Shown: piece after piece, positions 12,101 through 27,100 of the stretch
Layout: each line of letters begins with the position of its first letter
Position numbering within the stretch: position 1 is the first letter of the stretch
Source: Crocodylus rhombifer
Taxonomy: Eukaryota > Chordata > Crocodylia > Crocodylidae
Length of the DNA: 64,000 nt
Direction: 5' to 3'
NCBI GenBank assembly: GCA_038503035.1
Contig: JAVSML010001084.1
Location: forward strand, 8,817-72,816
Program-made: the position numbers and the translations under genes
The notes under the pieces: generated by a model
Seen by the model: the letters and a program-made list of their open reading frames with translations, nothing else
The model's database searches: none
Told to the model about the DNA's origin: nothing

Positions 12101-15100
12101 CACCCCAAAATTCTGTTTTGTGAAAGGAACTAGGAATACAGATTGTTTGCACAGTGGATAAGGTGCATTTCATTATTTAGCAACATCTCTTGTAACTGTT
12201 GAGATAATAAATGTGTAAGTTGTCATTGCCTTTCATATTTAGTGTTCTTTCTCTAGTTCTCCTTTCCTCCAAAAATTAATATGAAAGGGAATATCTTATT
12301 TTCTATTTTTTTGCTTATTAGAATGTCTTACTAAAATTGTCATTTAGGAGGAAATCCTCTGATACAAATAGTTTTTTTAATTTAGCAGGAATAGTGTTAA
12401 TCTGATTTTTAAATGCTTTTTGGCAAAAAGGTGACTTTTATGTGGCATATTAGCTGAGTTTTATTTGCTTGGCTTCTCTTCCGTTTCAGCTTTGAAGCTT
12501 CTGACAGCTCTTGTAAGAGTACGTCTGAATCTTGATGTCAGTAAACATAATACGCAAAGGCTGTATGAGGTGGAGAAGAATAGGATTACTGGCAAGAGGA
12601 CCAACTGCAGGTTGGATCAGCTAGAGAGAAAAAGGAAAGAGGTTGGCTTACTTTTTTAGTTGGGGAACTGGGTGAAGATGTAAGAATAGAGGTGGCTGGT
12701 GGCTTACTCAGGGATGATGTAATTTTTTGAGCTGTACGGAGGTGATACTTCCTAAGCATCCTCAGTGGTGTGCTGTTAAGGTTTTGTTTTAATGGGCTCA
12801 GAACTGTGGTAATGCATTCAAACAGAAATGTTTGAGGCAAATACTTGAGCTATGTACTATTCTTTGAGATTTCTGTTCTGGTACTTGTCTCTTTAAATTG
12901 GATATGATGGGTCCATGAACTGTCTTTTTTTTGTACATGGTTCTGTTTGCAGTAGCAGTTTTGACATATGCATGTGTGCAAAACGGAGTTCCCACAAACT
13001 GTAAATGGAACTGTAGATCTTTTGCTCAAGTCTTACTTTGGACTTTGTCCAAGTGAAAGCTGAATGAAAATGCATGAAGGATTGTGGGATTTATCGTTTT
13101 ATGATCAAAGGATTCTTAAAATGCCATGCGATTCCAGTTTAAGGGTCATGTGTCTGCTGCTACCCAGCCTCCATTTCCTTCCCTGTTACTTTCCCAACAC
13201 CCCTTCACCACACAAACTCATTATCTTCTGAGGGCTGAGGTAGGTTTATACTATACAAACATGAACCCAGTCTTTACCCCACTGAGCTCACATTGAAATG
13301 AGTCTTTTGAACTGCCTTGTGGGTATGGCTGTTCTGTAAGAAGTAGTAGCTTCTGTAATGAAAGGTGGCTGGCTGGGGGGAAATGCAGCTTACGGCTATT
13401 CTGAGCTTCATGATCCTGGTCGCTTGAGCCAACAAGGAAAGAAATGGCATCTTTTTATTGCACAGAATTGATAGGTTTTTACCAAATTATCTTTTTCAGG
13501 GCTTGGTGAAAATGCAATTGTCCATTTCCTAGCTTACGTATCCCCTGCCATCAGTCCAGATTCATTAATAGACTCTATACACTGGCCATATAATGGGGTG
13601 TACCACTCCTTCCATGTATTACAAGGACAAGACTTCTCTTTCTACCAGACATCTTGTGTGAGATATCTTTGTTTCTGGATTGTAGGTGGTACCCACTGAC
13701 CTTTCATTTTGATGTAGCAATACAAAGGCAAAACACTGGTGTACTTGGGGTGCACTCCTATTTACTTGTGGCACCAATTTAAAATAAATATCGGGGATTT
13801 GCACCAGTGTAATGATATCAGAGGGGTGCAGATTTTCCCTAGTATGAAAGGGATTTCTGGAGTCCCTACTCAGAGAACATTCCATTCTTTTTTGTGTTTC
13901 AGTGTGAGCAGAAACCCCTGGAAATACAGAATATGATGAACGCAATTTTCAAAGGGACATTTTTACAACGTTATCGGTAAGAATAATAATAGTACCCAAA
14001 GACCCTCCACTCCTACCATACAAATGCTAAATGCTAAGCTAATGCATAGGAAGATACTCTTCTTTTCCTGAAGCTTAAAATTCAGCTCAGCTTTCAGGAA
14101 CAAAAGGTATAAAAATGAATCTGTAAAGCATATGTACACACCTTAAGGGCATCTTTTATATATTGTTTAGATGCTAAGTCCAGCATAAATCCAAGGGTCA
14201 GTTAGAGTTCCAAACAAAGCATTTAAGACTGAATTGTTTGAACAAACTGATTTTGGTTAAGAAAATGACCTTGATATGTATTGTCATTCACACTGCTTTT
14301 CTTTTCTTCCTCCTGGCAAGACAGCAGTAAGTTTTATAGCTGAAACATCTTCCCAGCTTCAAAATAATTGTAATGAGAAACTTAGAGATAAAAGCAGGTC
14401 CTTTAAGTAATAGCAGATTCTCTGTGGGGTATATAGATTAAAGACATAGTTTACACATTAATATATGGATACATGAAATGCTACAAGTAGGAGTTCTGAA
14501 TATTTACAACTTGTGGTTTTTGTACTGGGGAAAAATAATTAAATTGATACTTTTGGGCATTTATGAATTGGTTTACAATACACTTGTATGATTTTACAGT
14601 GATGTGATTCCTGAGATCCGGGCTATTTGCATTGAAGAAATTGGTAGCTGGATGAAAATGTACCCTGATACATTCTTAAATGATAGTTACTTGAAATATA
14701 TTGGATGGATGCTTTATGATAAGGTGAGGTTTTATTCTTCTTTCTATATTCTAACTGAAAAGTTACTTTTTTTGAGACGAGCCTCAAAGTTTATATAAAT
14801 AAATGCTTCCTTCTCCAACTTCACATTTTTTTTCTTCGCTAAATAATGGAGATCATTTACGTTTCTCAGCCTTGACCACTAAGTTTTGTGATAAATGTTT
14901 AATAGTAATCCATGGTTTGTATGTATAGCTGTGTGTGTGTGTGTGTGTGCTAGTTTTAGAGAACATTTCAATTACAAATAAAGACCTGAAACATTTTTAG
15001 AAATATGTAGTTGTTGCTATCATTTGCTTCTTGCAGTAAGTACCATGTTTATTTGAACACAAGACAAGTTTTTCCCCCCAATTGGCACTGCTCAGTATGT

Positions 15101-18100
15101 GTGTGTAGTCCAGATACTTCCCACTAATTAGCCCCCACTCAACTGGAACTAGGTGTTCTTGTCATAATTCCTGGGATTCTGCAAAACTTTGCATGCAGAT
15201 GAGGTGCAGGGCAACCTGGCCCTGCTTTACCTCATGTAGGCCAGGGCCATACTAATCACATGTAACAGGTTGAGAGAGGGGGCAACAGAGAGATTCTAGG
15301 TAAACTGTTTGAGGCCCTGTTTGATATTTTCAGACATTTAAGGCTGGTGAAGAAACAGGAATCATTGAAAAAGGGAAAGAAAGGCATAGCTCAGCAGTGG
15401 GAGTGAAGAAGCAATAAAAATATATGCAGTGCTGTGGCCTACTAGGACTTGAAAGAGTGCGCGGTGAGGGGGACTACACATAAAGGGCACTACCTTATGT
15501 CTTATTCAAATGGGCTGCACTAACACATCCTTGTGGCAGATTCTCATTTGCATGTTTCTCCAATTTGGACCATTTTTTTTGTAGTTATGTTCAGTGGGTA
15601 CCTCTACATGTGCACTTTACTGTAGAGAAGACTAATTGGCTCCGCAGTAAAGTGTCACAGTCTACATGTGTGCTGGTATTATGGCACAGTACATTAACTC
15701 TGCCATAAATAGTACTGTCAGAGGTAGTACTATCTTATGGTGGGGCTATTTACTACACTGAAATGTACATATAGACTGAAATGCATACGTAGACTGTGAC
15801 GGGGTCACTGGGGCATGAGGGAGCTAAAGTCTGTGGACTGCCTGTCAGCGAGTCACACAACTGCAGGTTCTGCCCTTGTGCACTAGCCAGCCCCGCCCCC
15901 CTCCCCCCAACAGTGCCACCCGGAGCCTGGGGCTGACCCGACCCCCCTCCCACCCCCCCCGAATCTGTTACCAGCCCAGGGGTTCTCTGCCCCAGCTCAT
16001 AGTGCTGCTGTCTTGGGCGCATGTGTAGGCATTGCAACTGGGAGCAATGTACTGCAGCTGAAAATGCTCCAGAATTTACTGCGTCACCTTAATTTCATGT
16101 GTAGATGCTCCCAGTGTTAGCTGCATTTAAGCAGTTTCATAGTTGGCTTCCATTGCTCAGGACATACTGCTGTCAGAAGTTTAATGATAGACCGTGTATT
16201 TAGTGAGATTTCCTTGTATGCAATTGTAAGATAAGGGGCTTTTCTCCCCATACTAATTGGAGGGAAAAACCTCAGCTTGTATTCAAGTAAATTCAAGTAA
16301 ATTCCTGCTGGAATTCACCATCTAGCGCAAGGTGGCAGAGGCATGCAGTAAGGCAGCGGCCCTAGATTTTAGGAGGGCAAACTTCAACGAGCTAAGGAGG
16401 ATAGTTGGAGAAGTGCTGAGGTCCTGGAGGGGAGGGGAGCCAGGTGTCCAAGGAGAGTGGTCGCTCCTTAAGGAGACGATCCTCCAAGCCCAAAGGAAGG
16501 TAATCCCAATGAGGATCAAAGGGAGCAGGAGAGCACACAAGCCTCCGTGGCTCACCAGAAGCATCTGGGAATGTCTCCTTGCTAAAAAGGAGGCTTACAC
16601 CCAATGGAAAGAAGGGGTCATCACCAGGGAGGACTATTCTGTAGTTGCTCGGGGATGTAGAGGGGTAGTTAGGAAGGCCAAGGCAGAGATGGAACTGGGA
16701 CTAGCTTCCCAGATTATGGACAATAAGAATTCCTTTTTTAAATATGTAGGGGGTAAAAAGAAGGTCCTGGGTAATGTGGGGCCCTTGCAGGACGCGTTGG
16801 GAAACTTGGTCGTCACACCAGACGGCAAAGCTAACATGTTTAACGATTTCTTTGCCTCCATCTTCCTAAGTAGGGACCAGAACAGCCACCTCCCTGCTGG
16901 GCCCCCCTTGGGCCCTGGGGGAGGCACACGTGGGCCACGGGTTAGCGAGGATTTAGTTAGGGAGCTTCTGGAGGGGTTGGACGTATTTAAGTCAGCCGGC
17001 TCGGATGATCTCCACCCTAGAGTTCTAAAGGAACTGGCCGAGGTCATTGCAAGTCCCCTGGCACGGCTTTACGAGCACTCATGGTGATCTGGTGAGGTAC
17101 CGGAGGACCAACGTGGTTCCCATCTTCAAAAAAAGGCAGGAAGGAGGACCCGGGAAACTATAGGCCGGTTAGTCTTACCTCGATCCTAGGCAAGCTGTTT
17201 GAGAAAATTATGCTGGCACACATCCAGGAGGGGCCAGCAGAGGACTGCATGCTTAGGGGCAACCAACACGGGTTCATCAGTGGTAGGTCCTGTCAGACCA
17301 ACCTGGTGGCCTTTTACAGTCAGATCACCAGATCATTAGATGCAGGGGTAGCAGTGGATATAGACTTCCTGGACTTCTGGAAGACTTTTGACACTGTCTC
17401 TCACCCCGTTCTCATTAAGAAACTGGGGGGCTGTGGTGTAGACACCCACACAGTCAAATGTGTCGCCAACTGGCTGGAGGGCCACACCCAGAGGGTGGTA
17501 GTGGATGGGTCCTTCTCAACCTGGAAGGACGTGGGTAGTGGGGTTCTGCAGGGCTCGGTCCTCAGGCCAGCACTGTCCAACATCTTCATCAGTGATTTGG
17601 ATGAGGGGGTAAAAAGCACCCTGTTCAAATTTGCTGATGACACTAAGATGTGGGGGGACATGGGCACACTGGAAGGGTGCAACAGGCTACAATCAGACCT
17701 GGACAGGTTACAAGGGTGGGCGGATGAGAATAGGATGGGTTTCAACACAGACAAGTGCAAAGTGATGCACCTGGGGAAGAATAACTGGCTCCATACCTAC
17801 AGGTTGGGGAACTCCCCTCTTGTCAGCACGGAGGCGGAAAAGGATCTTGGAGTCATCATTGACTCCAAGATGAACATGGGCCGGCAGTGTGGGGAGGCAG
17901 TCAGGAAGGCCAACCGCACCTTCTCCTGCATCCACAGATGCATCTCGAGCAGGTCCAAAGAGGTGATCCTCCCCCTCTATGTGGCACTGGTCAGGCTGCA
18001 GTTGGAGTACTGCGTCCAGTTCTGGGCGCCACACTTCAAGAGGGATGTGGACAGCATGGAGAGGGTCCAGAGGAGGGCCGCTCATATGATCGGGACAACA

Positions 18101-21100
18101 GGGCAGGCCTTATGAGGAGAGGCTACGGGACCTGAACCTGTTCAGCCTCCAAAAGAGAAGGCTGAGGGGGGATCTAGTGGCCTGTTATAAACTAGTCAGG
18201 GGGGATCAGCGGGCATTGGGGGAGTCACTGTTCCCCCAAGCACCGCCAGGAGTGACCAGGAATAACGGTCACAAGCTGGCAGAGGGTAGGTTTAGGTTGG
18301 ATATCAGGAGGCGCTACTTCACTGTGAGGGCAGCTAGGGTCTGGAACCAACTTCCAAGAGAAGTGGTGCAGGCTCCTACCCTGGGGGTGTTTAAGAGGAG
18401 GTTAGATGAACATCTTGTTGGGGTCGTTTGACCCCAGTATTCTTTCCTGCCATGGCAGGGGGTCGGACTAGATGATCTGCTCAGGTCCCTTCTGACCCTA
18501 GAAACTATGAAACTATAAATATGATAAATATTTCTAGAAAAGGTCTTTATTTCCGATCAATTGTAGCCTATGTTTTAAAATATAATGATAAAATAAAATG
18601 ATAATGGTTATGTTCTAGTTTAGGTTTAAATTGTTTTTAATTACTTTCCTCTATTTAAAATAATCTTTTCCCTTCATTTCTCAACTCCAGTGACATTTTC
18701 CCCTTTACATTTATCAACTTTTTCTGTACTGAGTTGAGAGGAGCAGTATATTTCTCTCTTTAAAAAAATTAACTGCGTGCTTTTCATTCCCGACTTGCTA
18801 ATGATGATTAATTATAGGAAGAAGGATATATTTACCATGAATGGTTAATTATTCCTTTCCAGGAATATACTTCTGCAGGTCACCCTTTAAAATAAAACAT
18901 GAATTATTTAGTTTCCCTTTATAAGTAGTAAAACACCTCTCCTTTTGCATTAAGGTTATAGAGGATGTTGTAGTTCTTTTTGTAGAAGTTTAGTTCAGTG
19001 AAAAGCCAGTAGAGGGAGCACAAAGCATCTTGTTTTTTTTTTTAACTTTGTGCTTTAAAGCGGTGATTTAGATATTGTTAAAAAAAAAATCTACCAACCA
19101 TGACCTTCTGCCCCACAAAGGCCAGAGACTTTTCAGATGAGAGCACTGTTTTGGAAGGCATGCCCATTTTGGAAATCTTTCAAATTAAAAAATAACATGT
19201 CCATTTTTTCTTGGGTGTTGGTTATAGCCATGTTTGTCTAAGGACATAAGCAGACAAGGCTCTTTGGGTAAATGTGATATCTTTATTAGACCAAGTAAAT
19301 AGTTGGAAAAATTTGTTCTTTATAAGGTTTTGGGCACAAACACACTTCTTTGGGCATAGGGAGAGTCTGCTGAGAGTCTACTGATGTTTGTGTGCTGTCC
19401 TGCAGGGAATAGAAGCTTAAGCAATATGCAAAATGCAGGTCAGTGAAATGCAAATGCATGGCAGGGAAGCTTAGAGGGGATAGGAGTAGATAGGTGCAAG
19501 ACAGGTATGTTGTGCGGGGAGAAGAGAAGAGGGGAATGTTGACCAATGGTAAAATGTAGCTGGTAAAATGTAGCGAGGTTACCTGGGGTTATCAGATGGC
19601 AGGCAAGTTATAATATGCCATAAATCCAGTGTTTATATTCTGTCCATGATTTTTTGTATCCAGTAGGTTTATAGGTGAAGTTCGTAGGTTCATCTATGAA
19701 AGGTGTTTTGTAAATTCCCTTTGAGGTTTAGAGAGATTTGAGAGAGAAAGCAGTTGTCTTATGAGAAATGAGCACCTACAGGTAATTAGGTATTTTTGTC
19801 TTTGATAGATTTTTGGTGTGCGTTCATTCTGGTACACAGCTGTTATTTGGTTTCTCCTACGTAGTTTCCATCAGGGCATTTTGTTGTTGTTGTTGGAACG
19901 TGACTTCACTTGCAGTACAGTATGGTGAAATTTTAGAAAAGTTGGTGTCTTTTAAATAGTGCTGGCTTTTACATGAGGCTGGAAGCAGCTTTTTCAAATC
20001 TGGAAGTAACTGCTGAAGCAAGACTAAGTGAGATAAAATAAGATTTGGGTTGCATTTCCAATCACATATCTGATAAAATGACAACATTCTATTGCATTCC
20101 AGGCTGTGACTTAAGCAGGAAACCATTGGTAAATCACAGAATCCTCAACAAAATGAGAGTGTAGTGCACTTTGGGGGCTGTGACAGAAATGTATTTATAA
20201 TAATCTACATTTTATTCCCCACTTACCTTCCTCCCCACCCTTTCCCAGCATTTTTCCTTAAAAATATTGTACGCCATTTTTGGTAGGGATGAGTGATAGA
20301 TACCAACACCTCCCAGAGCAAGTTTCCCTTAGAGCATAAGCTTAGAGACATTTACTAAGTCGTTTAGGCCCCCAGATATACTAAGCACAAAATATTCACA
20401 AAAATGTATTGAGTATAGGAAAACATAAATCAGATAATCTATAGCTTTCCAAAGTAACCTTCAGCTTTCCCTTTTCATTTTTTTTTTTAAGTTTATTGTT
20501 TGGTCTTCAAAGGTTGATTCTAATGTAAAATGGCTCCTGTTTGCCACAGAGATGCCATTTTAACATGACATTTCTATAGGAAGACTTAATTCTGGGATAG
20601 AAATTGTTTCCTATATCCAACAGTGTGTTCTGAATTCATGCCTCTTAGCAAAGCTGAGTTCAAAATAGAATACGACTGTTTCCCTGTGCTCATCTAGTAA
20701 GAACTGTGGAACAACATCCCAAGGGGGTAACTTTTTGCTGAAATATCTTCACTAGTTTATTCTTGCCTTCTATAAAGAATTAATTGTTTGCTTTTTAATG
20801 AGGGATAGTCCTTAATAAAAAAGTTAAATACAGAATCTGGCAACTGTGTTCAATAAAAACACCTGCTTAATTAACCCACTTGCCTATTGGCCTGTTTCTC
20901 AAACTAGGCCACCTGAGGATTCATTTGGAGCTCAAAGAAACACTTAGTTGTCTACTGTGGGTTTTTTGGCTAGCAAGTACTAATGTGAACAATTGGATGT
21001 GGAAGAGAAGCAATAGGCAGTGGAGAAAAACATCTAGGCTAGGGTAAGGGCAGCTGAAGAATGAAGAAGAGCAGGAGTGGAGACAGAAATAGTAAGGAAA

Positions 21101-24100
21101 GTAAAATGTGCACAGTTTGCACGTGCTTAGCACATCCATGTCTTAGTGCAGCTTTTTACCTATGTGGGGGTGTTGAGTGCATCTCTTTCTAGCATATGAA
21201 GAAATCTTGGTAGAGGCGATGTATTTTATTAGACCAACTAAATAGCCTCTCCAAATAGTCTCTCCAAGATGAAAACTTCTTAACGTTTACCAAAAAACAA
21301 AAATCTAACATCCACGGACCTGGAGAATCCCACCCCTGCCTTTTGTTTGAGCTGAATTTGCATACCTGGAGAACAACCTCTACACAACAGAACTGCCTCA
21401 GCTAGGAGATGTATTCTATCAACCCTCTCTCCTGTGCAATAGAAAATATCATACCAAGAAGGAAGAAAAATTCAACCCCTTTTTGCCATCAGACACCAAC
21501 TGCAGCTACCGTCCCCACTCTCCCCAAGACAAAACGTAAGGTGTTTGTTGTGGGAGACTTCATCCTGAGGGGGACTGAGAGGGCAATCTGCCGCCCCGAC
21601 CCCTTAGTCCAGGAGGTCTGCTGCTTCTTGGGGGGACATTGCGGAGAAGATCCCAAAGTTCCTCCAGCCCACAGACCACTATCCTGTGCTCCTTATTCAT
21701 GTGGGCACCAATGTCATGGCTTGGAGCGCTCCCAGCCGGTTCATGAGGCACTATAGGGATTTGGGAGCAGGGCTAAATGGTCTGGGGGCACAGGTGGTGT
21801 TCTCATCGATCCTCCTAGTCTCAGGGTATGGGCTGAGGAGGGAGAGGAGGATCCAGGTAGTGAACCAAAGACTGCCCGCTCACGTCGGTTCTTAGCCAGA
21901 GTGCAGGACCTCCATCAGCACAGCCCCACCAGGGGAGACGCCTTGTTGGACCTGGTGCTGGCCACGGGTGACGACCTGGTGAGGGGGCTGCGGGTGATGG
22001 GCCACCTGGGAGACAGTGATCATCGCTTGCTGGAATTCACCATCCAGCGTAAGGTGGCAAAGGGCTGCAGCAAGGCAACAGCCCTAGACTTTAGGAGGGC
22101 TGACTTCAACAAGCTAAGGAGGATCGTTGGGGAAGCGCTGAGGACCCAGAGGGGAAGGGAGCCAGATGTCCAAGGTGAGTGGTTGCTCCTTAAGGAGGCG
22201 ATCCTCCATGCCCAAAGGGAGGTAATCCCAACAAGGGTCAAAGGGAGCAGGAGGGCACATAAACCCCCATGGCTCACTAGGAGCATCCGGGAATGTCTCC
22301 TTGCTAAAAGGGAGGCATACACCCAATGGAGGGATGGGGTCATCACCAAGAAGGACTATGTTACAGTCGCCCGAGGATGTAGGGGGGCAGTCAGGAAGGC
22401 CAAGGCAGAGATGGAGATAGGACTAGCTTCCTGGATTAAGGACAATAAGAAGTCCTTCTTCAAATACATAGGGGGTAAAAAGAGGGTCCCGGGTAATGTG
22501 GGGCCCCTGCAGGACACGATGGGCAACTTAATCGTCATGCCAGATGACAAAGCTAACATATTTAACGATTTCTTTGCCTCTGTCTTCCTAAGTAGGGACC
22601 AGTTCAGCCACCTCCCTGCTGGGCCGCCCTTGGGCCCCAGGAGAGACACGCCTGGGCCAGGGGTTAGCGAGGAGTTAGTTAGGGTACTTCTGGAGAGGCT
22701 GGACGTGTTCAAGTCCGCTGGTCCGGACGATCTTCACCCTAGGGTTCTACAGGAACTGGCCGAGGTCATTGCGGGACCCCTGGCGCGGCTCTATGAGCAC
22801 TCGTGGTGCTCTGGTGAGGTGCCGGAGGACTGGAAGAGGGCCAATGTGGTCCCTATCTTCAGAAAGGGAAAAAAAGAGGACCCGGGAAATTACAGGCCAG
22901 TTAGTCTTACCTCAATCCCAGGTAAGCTCTTTGAAAAAATTATCCTGGCACACATCCAGGAGGGCCTTGCGGGGGAATGCATGCTCAGGGGCAACCAACA
23001 TGGGTTCATCAGTGGCAGGTCTTGTCAGACCAACCTGGTGGCCTTTTACGATCAGGTCACCAAATCATTAGACGCAGGGGTTGCTGTGGATGTAGTCTTT
23101 CTGGACTTCCGGAAGGCTTTCGACACTGTCTCTCACCCTGTCCTCATCAAAAAAACTGTGAGACTGTGGTGTCGATGCCCACACAGTCAAATGGGTCGCT
23201 AACTGGTTGGAGGGCTGCACCCAGAGGGTGGTAGTGGATGGGTTCTTCTCGACCTGGAAGGACGTGGGCAGTGGGGTTCCGCAGGGCTCGGTCCTCGGGC
23301 CTGCACTGTTCAACATCTTCATCAGTGACTTGGATGAGGGGGTAGAAAGCACCCTGTTCAAGTTTGCTGATGACACTAAGATGTGGGGGGATGTGGGTGC
23401 ACTAGAAGGGTGCAATAGGCTACAAGCTGACCTTGACAGGTTGCAACGGTGGGCGGATGAGAATAGGATGGGGTTTAACACTGATAAGTGCAAGGTGTTG
23501 CACATGGGGAGGAAGAACCGGCACCACACTTACAGGTTGGGGAACTCCCCTCTTGCCAGCACGGAGACGGAAAAGGATCTTGGAGTCGTCATTGACTCCA
23601 CGATGAACATGGGCCAGCAGTGTGGGGAGGCAGTCAAGAAGGCCAACCATACCCTGTCACGCATCCACAGATGCATCTCGAGCAGGTCCAGGGAGGTGAT
23701 CCTCCCCCTCTATGCGGCACTGGTCAGGCCGCAGCTGGAGTACTGCTTCCAGTTCTGGGCACCACATTTCAAGAGGGACGTGGACGATATGGAAAGAGTC
23801 CAGAGGAGGGCCACTCTTATGATCAGGGGTCAGCAGGGCAGGCCTTATGAGGAGAGGCTATGGGACCTGAACCTGTTTAGCCTCCACAAGAGAAGGTTAA
23901 GGGGGGACCTTGTGGCCTGCTACAAACTGGTCGGGGGGATCAGCAGGTATTGGGGGAGTCCCTGTTCCCCCGTGTGCTGCCAGGAGTGACCAGGAATAAC
24001 GGTCACAAGCTGGCGGAGGGTAGGTTTAGATTAGATATTAGGAGGCGCTACTTCACAGTCAGGGCGGCTAGGGCCTGGAACCGGCTTCCAGGGGAAGTGG

Positions 24101-27100
24101 TGCAGGCTCCTAGCCTGGGGATTTTTAAAAGGAAGTTAGATGAGCACCTTGCCGGGGTCATCTGACCCCGGTGCTCTTTCCTGCCAAGGCAGGGGGTCAG
24201 ACTAGATGATCTACCTAGGTCCCTTCCGACTCTAGCTACTATGAAACTATGAAACTGCGGTGCTGGTGTCATCGGGAAGGCTTTGGCTTCCATGACCACA
24301 GCCCACTCTTTGGCAAGAGAGGCAGCGAGCTGCTGGGAAGAGATGGCCTCCACCTTTCTCCCCTGGGGAGGAGCTCTTCTCAGCTAGACTGGCTGACCTG
24401 CTTCACCGGGCTTTAAACTGAGCCTGTTGGAGTACGGGGGGACTACCGCCACTGCTGGCCCACCGAGCAACCCTTGCAAAGCCAGCGGGCCAAGGCACTT
24501 AAGGGAGCTCACCCTTGCCCCAGCCCTGGTACAACCTGTGGGCAAGGCACGAGCCCCCAAGGGGACACTTGCTTGCCTGTACACAAATGCCAGGAGCTTG
24601 GGCAATAAGCAGGAGGAGCTTGTCCTGCTCAGTGCAAATAATTATGATGTCATAGGGATAATGGAGGCCTGATGGGACTCCACCCATGACTGGGCCTTGG
24701 GTATAGATGGCTATACCCTGTTCAGGAGGGATTGTGTAGATAAAAGGGACAGGGTTGTAGCTCTCTATGTTAAGGAAAGCTACATGTCCCTGCAAGCTGA
24801 TACTGGTGACCAGGGTGGATGACTGGAGACCCTCTGGGTTAAAATCCATGGGGAACATGGCATAAGGGACACAACGGTGGGAGTCTACTACAGACCTCCC
24901 ACCCAAAGTCCTGAGCTTGACCAAGAGTTCAGCCAGGAACTGGCTGAGGCTGCATGCTCCAGGACCATGTTTGTCATGGGTGACTTCAATTACCCGGACA
25001 TCTCGTGGGAAGATCACTCAGCAAAATCCGAGCAGTCGCAAAGCTTCCTCTCATGCGTGGATGACCTCTACCTGACTTAAGAAGTCTATGGGCCAACAAG
25101 AGGCAAAGCGCTGCTTGACCTGGTACTGGCTACTGGGGATGACCTAATCGGCGACCTAGTGATCGATGGGAAGCTGGGTGACAGCTACCACAAGCTGATC
25201 ACCTTCACCATCCACCGTAAAGCTGGCAAGTCAGTCAGCAACACGGAAGTCTTTGACTTCAGAAAAGCCAACTTTGACAAGCTCAGGAGGCTTGTCAGTC
25301 AGGCCTTAAGGGACCATGACCCCAGGGAGAGGGGAGTTCAAGAAGAGTGGTTGGTCCTGAAGGGAGCAATCCTCAATGCACAAGCTAAGTCTGTTCCATC
25401 TCGGAGGAAAGTCAGCAAGAAGGCACAGCAGCTCCCCTGGCTCTCCAGGGACCTAGCAGACCTCCTGAGGCTAAAAGGAAAGGCCTACAAAGGATGGAGG
25501 ATGGGATTCACCTCCAAGGAGGAATATTCTGCACTGGTCCGGTCCTGCATGAAGCAAACCAGGAAAGCCAAGGCTGCAACTGAACTCCAACTAGCTTCGA
25601 GCATCAAGGACAATAAAAAGTCCTTTTTCAGATATGTGGGGAGCCGGAGGAAAAGCAAGGGCAACGTTGGATCCCTGCTGAACCAGATGGGGCAACTGAC
25701 ACCCAGGAAAAAGTCAACCTATTAAATGGGTACTTTGCGTCGGTCTTTCATTGGTCCCATGGGACGCCCATGCCCACTACGGGACAGGGAGGTCCGGGTG
25801 AGGGAGATCCCCTGCCCTCCATTAATGCTGACCTCGTGAAGGAACATCTTGAGAAGCCGGATATCTCCAAGTCAGCCGGCCCTGACAGTCTACACCCCAG
25901 GGTACTCAAGGAGCTGGTGAGCATCATAGCCCAGCCTTTAGCATGGAAAAGACCAATATGGTGCCTATCTGCAAGAAAGGGAGGAAAGTGGATCTGGCTA
26001 ACTATAGGCCCATCAGCCTGACTTCTATCCCAGGGAAGATCTTAGAAAAGTTTATTAAAGAAGCCATCCTTAATGGACTGGCCGACGCCAGCATCCTAAG
26101 GGATAACCAGCATGGGTTTGTTGCGGGTAGGTCTTGCTTGACCAATCTCATTTCCTTCTACGACCAGGTGACCTATCACCTGGACAAGGGAGAAGATATT
26201 GATGTCATATATCTTGACTTCAAAAAAGCCTTTGATCTGGTATCCCATGATCACCTCTTGGTAAAACTGGCCACTTGTGGCCTTAGGTCCACCATGATCC
26301 ACTGGCTGGTAAACTGGCTCTGTGGTCAGACCCAGAGGGTGGTAATTGATGGAAGTCAATCATCATGGTGCCCTGTGACCACTGGGGTCCCCCAAGGCTC
26401 TGTCCTTGGACCCATATTGTTCAACGTCTTCATTAACGATGTGGACATTGGAGTCAGAAGTGGACTGGCCAAGTTCTCTGATGACACCAAATTTTGGGGC
26501 AAAGAATCCACGCCAGAAGACAGGCAGGTGATCCAGGCTGACTTGGACAGGTTCAGCAAATGGGCGGACAAGAACCTGATGGTGTTTAACACCAAAAATG
26601 CAAGGTTCTCCACCTTGGGGAAAAAAACTCTGCAGCATCCTTATAGGCTCGGCAGTGCTATGCTGGCTAGCACTGTGGAAGAAAGACACTTGGGGGTCAC
26701 GATTGACCACAAGAGGAACATGATCCTGCAATGTGATAGTAAAGCAACCAAAACGCTGGCTTGCATCCATTGATGCTTCTCCAGCAAATCCCAGGATGTC
26801 CTTCTCCCCTTGTACTTGGCCTTGGTGAGGCCGCAGCTGGAGTATTGCATCCAGTTTTGGGCTCCACAATTCAAAAGGGATGTGGAGAAGCTTGAGAGTC
26901 CAGAGAAGAGCCACGCGCATGATCAGAGGTCAGGAAAGCAGACCTTACAACGACAGGCTGAGAGCCGTGGGGCTCTTTAGCCTGGAAAAGCGCAGGCTCA
27001 GGGGTGATCTGATGGCCACCTATAAGTTTATCAGGGGTGACCACCAGGATCTGGGGGAACGTCTGTTCACCAGAGTGCCCCAAGGGATGACGAGTTCGAA

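Noticed and set aside
16332..17087. 251-codon frame as a host gene
   Set aside because: It is the CR1-A ORF2 linker and N-terminal RT, parallel to CR1-B.
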